In this document: positions 52,694 through 61,401 of the stretch, in pieces
Layout: each line of letters begins with the position of its first letter
How positions within the stretch are numbered: position 1 is the first letter of the stretch
DNA from: Gallionella sp.
GTDB taxonomy: Bacteria; Pseudomonadota; Gammaproteobacteria; Burkholderiales; Gallionellaceae
DNA length: 64,000 bases
Direction: 5' to 3'
Assembly (NCBI GenBank): GCA_023259035.1
Contig: JAHFRA010000009.1
Coordinates: 28,889 to 92,888, forward strand
Program-made: the position numbers and the translations under genes
Notes under the pieces: generated by a model
Databases searched by the model: none
What the model was told of the DNA's origin: nothing
Seen by the model: only the letters and a program-made list of their open reading frames with translations

Positions 52694-53470
52694 ATGAAGC
52701 ACATCCAGTCGCGCGACAACCCATTCTTCAAGGAACTCGCCAGGCTTGCCGGTTCGGCGCGGCAACGCGGCAAGGTGAAGCAAACCTTGCTGGACGGCGC
52801 GCATCTGCTGGCGGCGTATCTGGATTCTCAAAAACAGCCTCAACATATTCTGCTGAATGCAGCCGCGTTGCATGACGCGGAAATATCGGCTCTGCTCGAG
52901 CGAGCCGCCGCTGTGCCGGTAACGCAACTGGATGACAAGCTGTTCGCGGAACTCAGCGAACTGAAAACACCGAGCGGTATTCTCGCATTGATCGATCTGC
53001 CGCAGCCGTCGGGAACGATAGCCGCTAGTTGCTTCGCGCTGTTGCTGGAGGACATTCAGGATCCCGGCAATCTCGGTTCGATGTTGCGTTCGGCGGCGGC
53101 GGCGGGGTGTGATGCGGCGTTCCTTTCCACGGGCTGCGCCGATGCGTGGTCGCCAAAAGTGCTGCGCGCCGCAATGGGCGGGCATTTCGCGTTGCATATC
53201 CACGAGCGGCAGGATTTGTTGGGTGTGGCGAAGATGTTCTCCGGCGCGCTGCTGGCAGCCAGCCTGCAAGCCACGTGCAGCCTATATGACTGCGACTTGC
53301 GTGGCAGGGTGGCGTTCCTGATCGGCAACGAAGGGGCGGGGCTGTCTGCCGACTTGTTGAATCTTGCCACACGTCAAATTGCCATCCCGATGCCCGGCAA
53401 GATTGAATCGCTGAATGCCGCCGCGGCGGCGGCAGTCTGTTTGTTCGAGGTTGTGCGGCAGCGTAGCTAA
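52694..53470 (+). CDS. TrmH/SpoU-family RNA 2'-O-methyltransferase
   Basis: A 258-residue SPOUT methyltransferase using S-adenosylmethionine. The N-terminal substrate-binding domain (about 1-95, VKQTLLDGAHLLAAYL) is followed by the knotted SPOUT domain with all three motifs: LLLEDIQDPGNLGSMLRSAAAAG, FLIGNEGAGLSADLL and IPMPGKIESLNAAAAAAVCLFE. It probably modifies rRNA; the target base cannot be assigned. In related bacteria such a gene follows rnhB, whereas here it follows the RAYT locus. Confidence 0.92.
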   Translation: MKHIQSRDNPFFKELARLAGSARQRGKVKQTLLDGAHLLAAYLDSQKQPQHILLNAAALHDAEISALLERAAAVPVTQLDDKLFAELSELKTPSGILALIDLPQPSGTIAASCFALLLEDIQDPGNLGSMLRSAAAAGCDAAFLSTGCADAWSPKVLRAAMGGHFALHIHERQDLLGVAKMFSGALLAASLQATCSLYDCDLRGRVAFLIGNEGAGLSADLLNLATRQIAIPMPGKIESLNAAAAAAVCLFEVVRQRS

Positions 53471-53527
53471 TTCCCAGCGGCACTTTGGACGCATGCAGTG
53501 ATGATCGCTTGACTAACTCGATGCACC

Positions 53528-54406
53528 ATGAGAATGTCCCGCATTATGGAATCTAATATTACTGTTGTTGATCTGGTGAAGGGGGTGGGCGGGCTGGTTA
53601 CGCTGCCGAATGTGTTTATCCGTATTAACCAACTGATCGGAAACCCGAATAGCAATACCACCGATATCGCCAAGGCGGTGAGCCAGGATCCTTCGTTTAC
53701 CGTGCGCCTGTTAAAAGTTGCCAATAGCCCGTTTTATGGTTTCTCCTCTACCATTGACACCGTTGCCAAGGCCGTTTCGGTGATTGGTATCAACCAGATA
53801 CGCAATCTGGCGCTGTCGATGTCCGTTGCAAGCTCTTTCGCCGGATTGCCCAACAATCTGGTGTCGATGGACAACTTTTGGCGTCACAGTTTGTATTGCG
53901 CCCTGACAGCACGCATTTTGGCAAGGCAGGCGCGAAAATGCGACCCGGAGGCGGTATTTACCGCAGGGCTGTTGCATGATATCGGCGAGTTGATCATTTT
54001 TAACCGTCTGCCCGAACAGGCCAAGGAATCTTTGCTGCTGGTGCTGGATCAAGTGGACGATTTGCCGATTTATCAAGCCGAGTTGCAGGTCATCGGTTTC
54101 GACCACGCACAAGTGGGAGGGGAGCTGGCGCGCCAGTGGCATCTGCCTCCGTTGCTGGAGGAATGCATCGCCTACCACCACTCCATCGGCGAGGCACAAC
54201 GTTACCCACGGGAAACCGCACTGGTGCATCTTGCCAATATCCTTGCTCAAATGGCGGAGGTAGACACGCTGGACAGCGGCGATGTATCCCCTATTGATCC
54301 CCAGGCCTGGGAAATCACCGGCCTGGATGAAGCCGTCATCGAACTGGTGGTACGCGAGGCACAGGAAGAAATTATCGAAGCCGAAAAATTATTCCTTGGC
54401 AACTAG
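53528..54406 (+). CDS. HDOD-domain signalling protein
   Basis: A 292-residue protein consisting of one HDOD domain, a catalytically inactive HD relative used in signal transduction. Recognisable parts are VTLPNVFIRINQLIGNPNSN, AVSQDPSFTVRLLKVANSPFYGF, TVAKAVSVIGINQIRNLALS and AGLLHDIGELIIFNRLP. No output domain is fused. It precedes cheD by 41 bases on the same strand, which suggests a link to chemotaxis or motility. The start is uncertain because no good ribosome-binding site precedes 53528; the ATG six codons later (MESNITVVD) is possible. Confidence 0.88.
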   Translation: MRMSRIMESNITVVDLVKGVGGLVTLPNVFIRINQLIGNPNSNTTDIAKAVSQDPSFTVRLLKVANSPFYGFSSTIDTVAKAVSVIGINQIRNLALSMSVASSFAGLPNNLVSMDNFWRHSLYCALTARILARQARKCDPEAVFTAGLLHDIGELIIFNRLPEQAKESLLLVLDQVDDLPIYQAELQVIGFDHAQVGGELARQWHLPPLLEECIAYHHSIGEAQRYPRETALVHLANILAQMAEVDTLDSGDVSPIDPQAWEITGLDEAVIELVVREAQEEIIEAEKLFLGN

Positions 54407-54447
54407 CCGGTCACGCCTTGCGAACCGCTTTATAGAAAATTGACATT

Positions 54448-55083
54448 ATGGCTATCTCTCCCATTCCGCGCCCCCCCCTCGTTTTGCCGGGCTTCGAGCA
54501 TGTTCGGAGAAACTGGAATAATACTTACGAGACTTATGCTGCACGGCTTCTTCCCGGCGAGTATTACGTCACGATTAACGATGAAGGTGTCTATACCACG
54601 CTGGGTTCGTGCATCTCCGCCTGTATCCGCGACCGGGTTACCGGTGTCGGCGGCATGAATCATTTTATGTTGCCAGCTTCCGCAGATGCGGACGGCTGGA
54701 AATCGACCAGCCTGAGCGCGGCTACGCGTTATGGCAATTTTGCCATGGAGCATCTGATCAACGTTATCCTGAAAAATGGCGGCCAGCGCCAGAATCTGGA
54801 AGTCAAACTTTTCGGCGGCGGGCGTATTTTGCAAAACATGACTGATGTCGGCATGCGCAATATTACCTTTGCCCGTGATTACATTCAGACCGAAGGACTC
54901 AGGGTGGTGGCGGAGGATGTGGGGGATATTTATCCGCGCATGGTGGTTTATTTTCCCGCCACCGGGAGAGTGAAGGTAAAGCGGTTGCGCTCCTTGCACA
55001 ACAACACCATTGTTGAAGAAGAAATTCGTTACATCAGTACCGTTGAAAGCAAGCCGGTGGGAGGCGACATTGAGCTATTCTGA
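54448..55083 (+). CDS. cheD: Chemoreceptor glutamine deamidase CheD
   Basis: It deamidates glutamines on chemoreceptors to tune their signalling. The catalytic Cys lies in YTTLGSCISACIRD and the His in GVGGMNHFMLP near residue 70. ATRYGNFAMEHLINVIL and VKLFGGGRI complete the family pattern. The 211 residues include an extended N-terminus (about 30 residues rich in Pro). It follows the HDOD gene. cheZ lies 40 kb away, so chemotaxis genes are scattered. Confidence 0.93.
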   Translation: MAISPIPRPPLVLPGFEHVRRNWNNTYETYAARLLPGEYYVTINDEGVYTTLGSCISACIRDRVTGVGGMNHFMLPASADADGWKSTSLSAATRYGNFAMEHLINVILKNGGQRQNLEVKLFGGGRILQNMTDVGMRNITFARDYIQTEGLRVVAEDVGDIYPRMVVYFPATGRVKVKRLRSLHNNTIVEEEIRYISTVESKPVGGDIELF

Positions 55084-55142
55084 CGTTGCTCCATTACGCT
55101 ATTATCGGCAGGGTGCAATTAAAAGTGTCGGTAATTCTATGG

Positions 55143-55201
55143 GTAGCGTGCGCTGTGCGCACGGCAATACGACCGTAAATCGTGCGCACAGCACACGCTA
55201 C
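55143..55201. repeat. Long inverted repeat after cheD
   Basis: GTAGCGTGCGCTGTGCGCACG and CGTGCGCACAGCACACGCTAC pair over 21 bases with one mismatch around a 17-base loop. It is not followed by a T-run. It resembles dispersed GTAGCGTGCGC-type palindromes. Confidence 0.8.
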
Positions 55202-55283
55202 GAACGAAAGCAATCCTGAAGCTCCAGGAATTGTTATCATGTCCGACCTTAACTTTTAATATTGCAATAAATTAGGATCGCAA

Positions 55284-55439
55284 ATGGCCAAACCAAATTA
55301 CACCTTCGAAAAACGTCAAAAAGAGATCGCCAAAAAAAAGAAGCAGGAAGAAAAACGGCTGAAGAAAACTGCACCACAGGGCGAGCAACCCCAAGATGAT
55401 CTGCCGCAACCTCCCGCTGATCCAGCAATGGCCGTCTGA
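55284..55439 (+). CDS. Small basic conserved protein (51 residues), missing from the ORF track
   Basis: An ATG at 55284 opens a 51-codon frame ending TGA at 55439, below the track's length cutoff. The product begins MAKPNYTFEKRQKEIAKKKK and continues with a Lys/Glu-rich helix, then an acidic, Pro-rich tail. From memory, this start (MAKPNY.F.KRQ.E..KKKK) recurs as a small uncharacterised protein across betaproteobacteria, which supports it as real. A weak AGGAT ribosome-binding site precedes it. The function is unknown; a nucleic-acid-binding or ribosome-associated role is only a guess from its charge. Confidence 0.75.
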   Translation: MAKPNYTFEKRQKEIAKKKKQEEKRLKKTAPQGEQPQDDLPQPPADPAMAV

Positions 55440-55543
55440 TCACTCGGCACGGCACGCTCTGCGCATCGCTACACCCGTGCAAAGAATTTCCTCTCCGCCG
55501 CACAAGCTATTAAACTTGAACCATTCAATTTGGATGGTAAGCC

Positions 55544-57319
55544 ATGACTAAAGAGGGTTTTATCGCCGCACAGCAGGGCCATAAATTGACGCTGGAGTTT
55601 GTTTTGCGCTGGTTGGCGCGGGACGATATGGTTTCGGCGGAGGAGGCGAAGAAGCTCGCCAAGAATCACAAGACCGATCATGCTCATCCGCTGGTGGTAA
55701 TCAGTGAACAAAGCTGGCGCAGCCCATTGCCACCTAACAAGCTACTCAGCGTCGAGTTTCTCACCGAGTGGCTGGCTGCGCATATTGGCATGCCGTATTT
55801 TCATATCGATCCGCTGCAATTGAATTTCGGTGGTATCGCCAATATTGTTTCCAAGTCTTATGCCGAGCGGCTCAAGATTATGCCGGTCAAGGTCGGCGGG
55901 GGCGAAGTGACCATTGCCACCGCCGAGCCGTTTCTCACCGATTGGGTGGCCGAACTGGAGCGTATCCTCAACCTGAAGATCAAGCTGGTATTGGCCAGTC
56001 CGCTCGACATTAGTCACTATCTGCCGGAAATCTACAGCCTCGCCAACTCGGTGCAGCTCGCCAGCAAAGCGAGGGCTGGGCAGGCAGTCGGTGTACAGAA
56101 TTTCGAGCAGTTGGTCGAGTTGGGCAAGAACAAAAACCTGGATGCCAACGAGCAGCACATCGTCACGCTGGTGGACTGGCTGTTCAAGTATGCCTTCGAT
56201 CAGCGCGCCAGCGACATCCATCTGGAGCCGCGCCGCGACATCGGTATCGTGCGTTTTCGCATTGACGGCGTGTTGCACCAGGTCTATCAGCTTCCCGCCA
56301 CCGTTAACAACGCCATCACCAACCGCATCAAGCTGCTCGGGCGCATGGACATGGTGGAGAAACGCAGGCCGCAGGATGGCCGCATCAAGACCGTGAGCGA
56401 CGATGGCGATGAAGTCGAGCTGCGCCTTTCCACGATGCCGACGGCTTTTGGCGAAAAACTGGTGATGCGGATTTTCGATCCGGAAATTCTGGTGAAGAAT
56501 TTTACCGACCTCGGATTCTCACGCGAACAAACTGCGCTGTGGAACGCCTGGACGCGACAACCCAACGGTATCATTCTGGTGACCGGGCCGACCGGCTCCG
56601 GCAAGACCACCACGCTGTATTCCACACTGAAGCAGATTGCCACGCCGGAAGTGAATGTCTGCACGGTAGAAGACCCGATTGAAATGATCGAGCCGGCATT
56701 CAACCAGATGCAGGTGCAGCACAACATCGGGCTGAATTTCGCCGACGGCGTACGCACCCTGCTGCGGCAAGATCCGGACATTATCATGGTCGGCGAAATC
56801 CGCGATGCGGAGACCGCCGAAATGGCGATACAGGCGGCGCTTACCGGACATCTGGTATTGTCGTCGCTGCACACCAACGATGCGCCTTCCGCCGTCACGC
56901 GTCTGCTCGAACTTGGCGTGCCTGCCTATTTGCTCAATTCGACACTGCTGGGGGTAATGGCGCAACGTCTGGCGCGTACCCTGTGCCCGCACTGTAAAAC
57001 CAAAGGCGAAATCAGCGACGAAACCTGGCAAGAACTGGTCAGTCCGTGGAAAGCGGCAAAACCCACGCAGATCTACGTGGCCACCGGCTGTCTCGAATGC
57101 CGCATGACCGGCTATCGCGGTCGCACCGGTATTTACGAGATGCTCTCGCTCAGTGCGGAAATGCAAAAACTGGTGGTCAAGGATGCCGATCTCGCCAAGA
57201 TCAAGGCATTGGCGCAACGCGAGGGCATGAAACCCTTGCGCCTGAGCGGAGCGGAAAAAGTTGCGGCGGGATTGACCACGGCGGAGGAAATCATCAAGGT
57301 CGCGCCGCCTATGGATTAG
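55544..57319 (+). CDS. GspE/PilB-family secretion or pilus ATPase
   Basis: A 591-residue hexameric ATPase of the type II secretion/type IV pilus family. An N-terminal MshEN-like region (about 1-180) precedes the motor. Walker A is GPTGSGKTTTLYSTL near residue 348, the Asp box HLEPRRDIGIVRFRIDGVLH lies near 225, Walker B is LRQDPDIIMVGEIRDAETAEMAIQAALTGHLVLSSLHTND-type sequence, and a tetracysteine zinc site occurs in LCPHCKTKG and GCLECRMTGYRGRTGIYE. No other pilus or secretion genes are adjacent, so whether it drives pili or secretion cannot be told. Confidence 0.92.
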   Translation: MTKEGFIAAQQGHKLTLEFVLRWLARDDMVSAEEAKKLAKNHKTDHAHPLVVISEQSWRSPLPPNKLLSVEFLTEWLAAHIGMPYFHIDPLQLNFGGIANIVSKSYAERLKIMPVKVGGGEVTIATAEPFLTDWVAELERILNLKIKLVLASPLDISHYLPEIYSLANSVQLASKARAGQAVGVQNFEQLVELGKNKNLDANEQHIVTLVDWLFKYAFDQRASDIHLEPRRDIGIVRFRIDGVLHQVYQLPATVNNAITNRIKLLGRMDMVEKRRPQDGRIKTVSDDGDEVELRLSTMPTAFGEKLVMRIFDPEILVKNFTDLGFSREQTALWNAWTRQPNGIILVTGPTGSGKTTTLYSTLKQIATPEVNVCTVEDPIEMIEPAFNQMQVQHNIGLNFADGVRTLLRQDPDIIMVGEIRDAETAEMAIQAALTGHLVLSSLHTNDAPSAVTRLLELGVPAYLLNSTLLGVMAQRLARTLCPHCKTKGEISDETWQELVSPWKAAKPTQIYVATGCLECRMTGYRGRTGIYEMLSLSAEMQKLVVKDADLAKIKALAQREGMKPLRLSGAEKVAAGLTTAEEIIKVAPPMD

Positions 57320-57376
57320 CGATGTGTTTTTAACGCCCATGCCGACACCTGCAAAACTGTCGCAACAAGTTGTTAT

Positions 57377-57404
57377 TTGGAATTTTGGGCAACTTTGATA
57401 CAAT
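57377..57404 (+). promoter_or_regulatory. Candidate sigma70 promoter of acpP
   Basis: TTGGAA, a 16-base spacer and TACAAT lie 42 bases before the acpP start. A dedicated promoter fits, because acpP here is not preceded by fabG. Confidence 0.5.
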
Positions 57405-57445
57405 GCCGCAGCTTTTTTGAAACTAAAATAGGGTGGGAGATAAAG

Positions 57446-57679
57446 ATGTCAATTGAACAACGCGTTAAAAAGATCGTTGCCGAGCAACTTGGCGTGAACG
57501 AATCGGAAGTCAAAAACGAATCTTCTTTCGTCAACGATCTGGGTGCAGATTCTCTGGATACAGTCGAACTGGTGATGGCTCTGGAAGAAGAGTTCGAATG
57601 CGAAATCCCCGATGAAGACGCAGAAAAAATTACCACCGTACAACAAGCCATCGACTACGTCCTGGCACACCAGAAATAA
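57446..57679 (+). CDS. acpP: Acyl carrier protein
   Basis: The 77-residue carrier of fatty acyl chains. The phosphopantetheine Ser is in the invariant [20 protein letters not shown]. The N-terminus [17 protein letters not shown] is standard, so the ATG at 57446 with a GGGAGA ribosome-binding site is used instead of the track's 57377. It is strongly acidic. fabF follows. The upstream plsX-fabH-fabD-fabG genes that usually precede acpP are absent. Confidence 0.98.
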   Translation: MSIEQRVKKIVAEQLGVNESEVKNESSFVNDLGADSLDTVELVMALEEEFECEIPDEDAEKITTVQQAIDYVLAHQK

Positions 57680-57730
57680 TCCTTCTTCTTTTCCTGTTTT
57701 CCCCCATCAATTTTATTTGGCGGAGTCAGT

Positions 57731-58963
57731 TTGTCTAAACGCAGAGTTGTCATTACCGGGCTGGGGATCGTATCCCCGGTCGGGATAGGGATTACCACGG
57801 TCTGGCAGAACATCGTCGCGGGTAAGTCCGGCATTGCCAGAATCACGCACTTCGATCCCGGCGCAATGGCAGCGCAGATCGCCGGCGAAGTGAAAGATTT
57901 CGATGTCACGCAATACCTTTCCGCCAAGGATGCGCGCCGCATGGATCGGTTTATCCATTTCGGTCTGGTGGCAGGAATGGAGGCGTTCAAGGATTCCGGC
58001 CTGGAAGTTTCCGAGCAAAATGCCGAGCGCATCGGCGTAAACATCGGCTCGGGTATCGGTGGCCTGCCGATGATCGAGGACACGCACAACGATTATCTGG
58101 CCGCAGGGCCGCGCAAAATATCGCCGTTCTTTATTCCGGGAACCATCATCAACATGATTTCCGGCAATCTGTCCGTGATGTACGGGTTGAAAGGCCCGAA
58201 TCTGGCGATGGTCTCTGCCTGCACCACCGGGACGCATTGCATCGGCGAATCGGCGCGCATCGTCGAATATGGCGATGCGGATGTAATGATTGCCGGAGGC
58301 TCTGAAGCGACTTTATGCGCGTTGGCGGTAGGCGGTTTTTCTGCCGCACGGGCGCTTAGCACGCGCAATGATGATCCGGCCACCGCCAGCCGCCCTTGGG
58401 ACAAAGACCGCGATGGCTTTGTGATGGGCGAGGGCGCGGGGGTGATGGTGCTGGAAGAATACCAACATGCCAAGGCGCGCGGAGCCAGAATTTATGCCGA
58501 ACTGGCGGGTTATGGCATGAGCGGCGACGCCTACCATATCACCTCGCCGAATACCGATGGCCCCAAGCGCAGTATGTTAAACGCGCTACGCAACGCAGGA
58601 TTGAATCCGCAGGATGTTCAGTACGTCAACGCGCACGGCACTTCGACGCCGCTGGGCGACAAGAACGAAAACGATGCTATCAAGCTGGCATTTGGCGATC
58701 ATGCCAAAAAGCTGGTGGTGAACTCCACCAAGTCGATGACCGGCCATCTGTTGGGCGGTGCAGGCGGAATCGAGTCGATATTCTGCGCGCTGGCGGTGCA
58801 TCATCAAATTTCACCACCGACCACCAACATCTTCGAGCAGGATCCGGAGTGTGATCTGGACTATTGCGCGAATGTGGCGCGCGACATGAAGATCGATGTC
58901 GCGGTTAATAACAACTTCGGCTTCGGCGGAACGAACGGTTCTCTAGTGTTCCGCAAGCTATAA
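57731..58963 (+). CDS. fabF: 3-oxoacyl-[ACP] synthase II
   Basis: It condenses acyl-ACP with malonyl-ACP in fatty acid elongation. Catalytic Cys lies in VSACTTGTHCIGESARIVEYG, with His residues in VNAHGTSTPLGDKNE and NSTKSMTGHLLGGAGG, and the C-terminal NNNFGFGGTNGSLVF. Translation begins with TTG at 57731 (reading MSKRRVVITGLGIVSP), preceded by GGCGGAG; no alternative ATG gives the full N-terminus. At 410 residues it is normal. It lies between acpP and pabC. Confidence 0.97.
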   Translation: MSKRRVVITGLGIVSPVGIGITTVWQNIVAGKSGIARITHFDPGAMAAQIAGEVKDFDVTQYLSAKDARRMDRFIHFGLVAGMEAFKDSGLEVSEQNAERIGVNIGSGIGGLPMIEDTHNDYLAAGPRKISPFFIPGTIINMISGNLSVMYGLKGPNLAMVSACTTGTHCIGESARIVEYGDADVMIAGGSEATLCALAVGGFSAARALSTRNDDPATASRPWDKDRDGFVMGEGAGVMVLEEYQHAKARGARIYAELAGYGMSGDAYHITSPNTDGPKRSMLNALRNAGLNPQDVQYVNAHGTSTPLGDKNENDAIKLAFGDHAKKLVVNSTKSMTGHLLGGAGGIESIFCALAVHHQISPPTTNIFEQDPECDLDYCANVARDMKIDVAVNNNFGFGGTNGSLVFRKL

Positions 58964-58978
58964 CCCTTTCACTCCGCG

Positions 58979-59803
58979 ATGCTGGTCAACGGTGTACCCG
59001 GCAACTCGATCAGCATCCGCGACCGCGGCCTGCTCTACGGCGACGGGGTATTCCGTACCCTGCGCGCCGACAAGGGCAAGGCGTTGCATTGGCCGTTGCA
59101 TTACCTGAAACTCAAGCGTGACTGCACCGCGCTGGGCATAACCTGTCCTGATGAGGCGTTGCTGTGCGCCGAACTGGATAAAGTGCTCGCGCAACACCCC
59201 GACGGCGTGGTGAAGCTGATCGTCACACGCGGCGCGGGTGCACGGGGTTATACGCCTTCTGCCGATGTGACTCCCACACGCATCTGGGATTTTTCACCTT
59301 TGCCGGACTATCCGCCGGAATGGATGACGCAAGGCATCAAAGCGCGCCTGTGCAACTTGCGCTTGTCCATCCAGCCTCGCTTGGCATGTGTCAAACATCT
59401 CAACCGTCTGGAAAACGTGCTGGCGGCAGCGGAATTGCACGATGCGCAGTCGCATGACCATCAGCTTGCCGAAGGGCTGTTGCTGGATGCAGATGGTCAT
59501 CTGATAGAGGGAATACGCAGCAACCTGTTTCTGGTGTCACAAGGGAAGTTGACCACACCCGATTTGTCGCGCTGCGGCGTGGCGGGGATACAGCGCGGAC
59601 GGGTTATGGCGTGGGCGTTGCAGCATGGCATGGCGCTGCAAGTGCGCGATATCGGCCTGGAGGAGGCGTTGCATGCCGACGAGATATTCATCGTGAACAG
59701 CGTCATCGGGTTGTGGCCGATACGTGAACTGGAACAACGTTACTGGAGCCATTTTCCGGTTGCCGCACAAATCCGCCATGGCCTTGACCGGCAGGACACA
59801 TGA
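58979..59803 (+). CDS. pabC: Aminodeoxychorismate lyase
   Basis: A PLP-dependent fold-type IV enzyme that makes p-aminobenzoate for folate. DRGLLYGDGVFRTLR is the N-terminal signature, the PLP Lys is in RLACVKHLNRLENVLAAAE, and EGIRSNLFLV and FIVNSVIGLWPI follow. In 274 residues it is a normal length. It sits between fabF and mltG, the usual position, and its stop overlaps the mltG start. Confidence 0.94.
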   Translation: MLVNGVPGNSISIRDRGLLYGDGVFRTLRADKGKALHWPLHYLKLKRDCTALGITCPDEALLCAELDKVLAQHPDGVVKLIVTRGAGARGYTPSADVTPTRIWDFSPLPDYPPEWMTQGIKARLCNLRLSIQPRLACVKHLNRLENVLAAAELHDAQSHDHQLAEGLLLDADGHLIEGIRSNLFLVSQGKLTTPDLSRCGVAGIQRGRVMAWALQHGMALQVRDIGLEEALHADEIFIVNSVIGLWPIRELEQRYWSHFPVAAQIRHGLDRQDT

Positions 59804-60780
59804 TGCAACGGCTATTCACCCTGATCATTATACTGGCGCTGCTCGCCGCAGCCGGGCTGGGCTACTACGCTTACCGCCCATTGCCGTTGCCCACTACGCC
59901 GTTTGAATTTGAATTAAAGCAGGGCAGCAGCTTGAAGAGCATGGCGCGGGATATGCATCAGAATGGCCTACTGGAACAAGACCAGTTGTTTGTCTGGCTG
60001 GGGCGCTTGCTGGGTAAATCGACGCAACTCAAAGCGGGTAATTACGCGCTGGAGCGCCCGGTTACGCCGCTCGAACTGCTGGAAATGTTTACCAAAGGCG
60101 ATGTCAGCCAGAATCAGATGAGCGTAATTGAGGGCTGGACGTTCAAACAGTTACGTGCCGCGCTGAATGCCAGCCAGGACATCGTACATGACACAATAAA
60201 TCTGACCGATGCGGAAATATTGCAGCGCATCGATGCGACAGAAAACCATCCCGAGGGTTTGTTTTTCCCCGATACATATTATTTTGCTGCAGGCAGCAGC
60301 GACCTGGCCATCTTCAAGCGCGCCTACCGGGTCATGCAGCAGCACCTGCAGGAAGCATGGGCAGCGCGTGAAGCGGGCTTACCCCTGCAAACGCCTTATC
60401 AGGCGCTGATTCTGGCTTCTATCGTCGAGAAGGAAACTGGTACACCCGGCGACCGCGCCAAGATTGCCGGAGTGTTCGTAAACCGCTTGCGCAAGGGCAT
60501 GTTGCTGCAAACCGACCCGACCGTGATTTACGGCTTGGGCGACAAGTTCGATGGCAACCTGCACAAACGCGATTTGCTGGCCGACACCGCTTACAATACC
60601 TATACACGCGGCGGGTTAACGCCCACGCCGATTGCGTTGCCGGGCACGGCCGCGTTGCAGGCGACTTTGCACCCGGCACAGACCGACGCGTTATACTTCG
60701 TGGCGCGCGGTGATGGCAGTTCACAATTTTCCAGCAACTTGAATGCGCACAATCGGGCGGTGAATCAATACCAGAAATGA
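59800..60780 (+). CDS. mltG: Endolytic murein transglycosylase MltG
   Basis: An inner-membrane-anchored enzyme that cuts nascent glycan strands. An N-terminal membrane anchor ([21 protein letters not shown]) is followed by a LysM-like domain and the YceG catalytic domain, with [12 protein letters not shown], the catalytic Glu in [26 protein letters not shown] and [12 protein letters not shown]. The length of 326 residues is normal. Two adjacent ATGs (59800 and 59803) are possible starts. It overlaps pabC and tmk by four bases each. Confidence 0.96.
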   Translation: MMQRLFTLIIILALLAAAGLGYYAYRPLPLPTTPFEFELKQGSSLKSMARDMHQNGLLEQDQLFVWLGRLLGKSTQLKAGNYALERPVTPLELLEMFTKGDVSQNQMSVIEGWTFKQLRAALNASQDIVHDTINLTDAEILQRIDATENHPEGLFFPDTYYFAAGSSDLAIFKRAYRVMQQHLQEAWAAREAGLPLQTPYQALILASIVEKETGTPGDRAKIAGVFVNRLRKGMLLQTDPTVIYGLGDKFDGNLHKRDLLADTAYNTYTRGGLTPTPIALPGTAALQATLHPAQTDALYFVARGDGSSQFSSNLNAHNRAVNQYQK

Positions 60781-61400
60781 ATAAATTCATAACATTTGAG
60801 GGTGTCGACGGGGCTGGCAAAAGCACCCATCTGGCGTGGTTTGCCGATGCGCTGCGGCAGCGCGGCCTCGATGTGGTGGTCACGCGCGAACCGGGCGGCA
60901 CGCTGCTCGGCGAGCAACTGCGCGAGATACTGCTGCATCAGCCGATGAACATCGGCACCGAGGCGCTGCTGATGTTTGCGGCGCGCCTGGAACATATCGA
61001 ACAGGTCATCAAGCCCGCATTGAGCGCGGGCAAGTGGGTGATTTCGGACCGTTTCAGCGATGCCAGCTTCGCCTATCAGGGCGGCGGCAGGGGGCTGGAT
61101 TGGAGCAAGTTGAGCCAGCTTGAACAATGGGTGCATCCCGACCTGCAACCCGATCTGACGCTATTTTTTGATCTCCCGGTCGAGGTGGCAAGGCAACGCC
61201 TGAGGTCTCCTGACAAAACAAGGCCGAACAATACTTCACTGGATCGCTTCGAGCAGGAGCAGGCCGATTTTTTCGAGCGGGTGCGTGCCGGATACCATAA
61301 ACGCGTGCGGCAAAATCCGCTACGTTACACGGTCATTGATGCAGCACAGCCTATAGTTTCAATTAAACAAAAACTTGAAGAAATAATTGTATTACTTTGA
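60777..61400 (+). CDS. tmk: Thymidylate kinase
   Basis: It phosphorylates dTMP to dTDP. The P-loop is [20 protein letters not shown], the DR(Y/F) region is [33 protein letters not shown] binds the substrate, and [11 protein letters not shown] is the conserved late block. In 207 residues it is normal. It overlaps mltG by four bases (ATGA), and holB follows immediately. Confidence 0.97.
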   Translation: MNKFITFEGVDGAGKSTHLAWFADALRQRGLDVVVTREPGGTLLGEQLREILLHQPMNIGTEALLMFAARLEHIEQVIKPALSAGKWVISDRFSDASFAYQGGGRGLDWSKLSQLEQWVHPDLQPDLTLFFDLPVEVARQRLRSPDKTRPNNTSLDRFEQEQADFFERVRAGYHKRVRQNPLRYTVIDAAQPIVSIKQKLEEIIVLL

Positions 61401-61401
61401 T

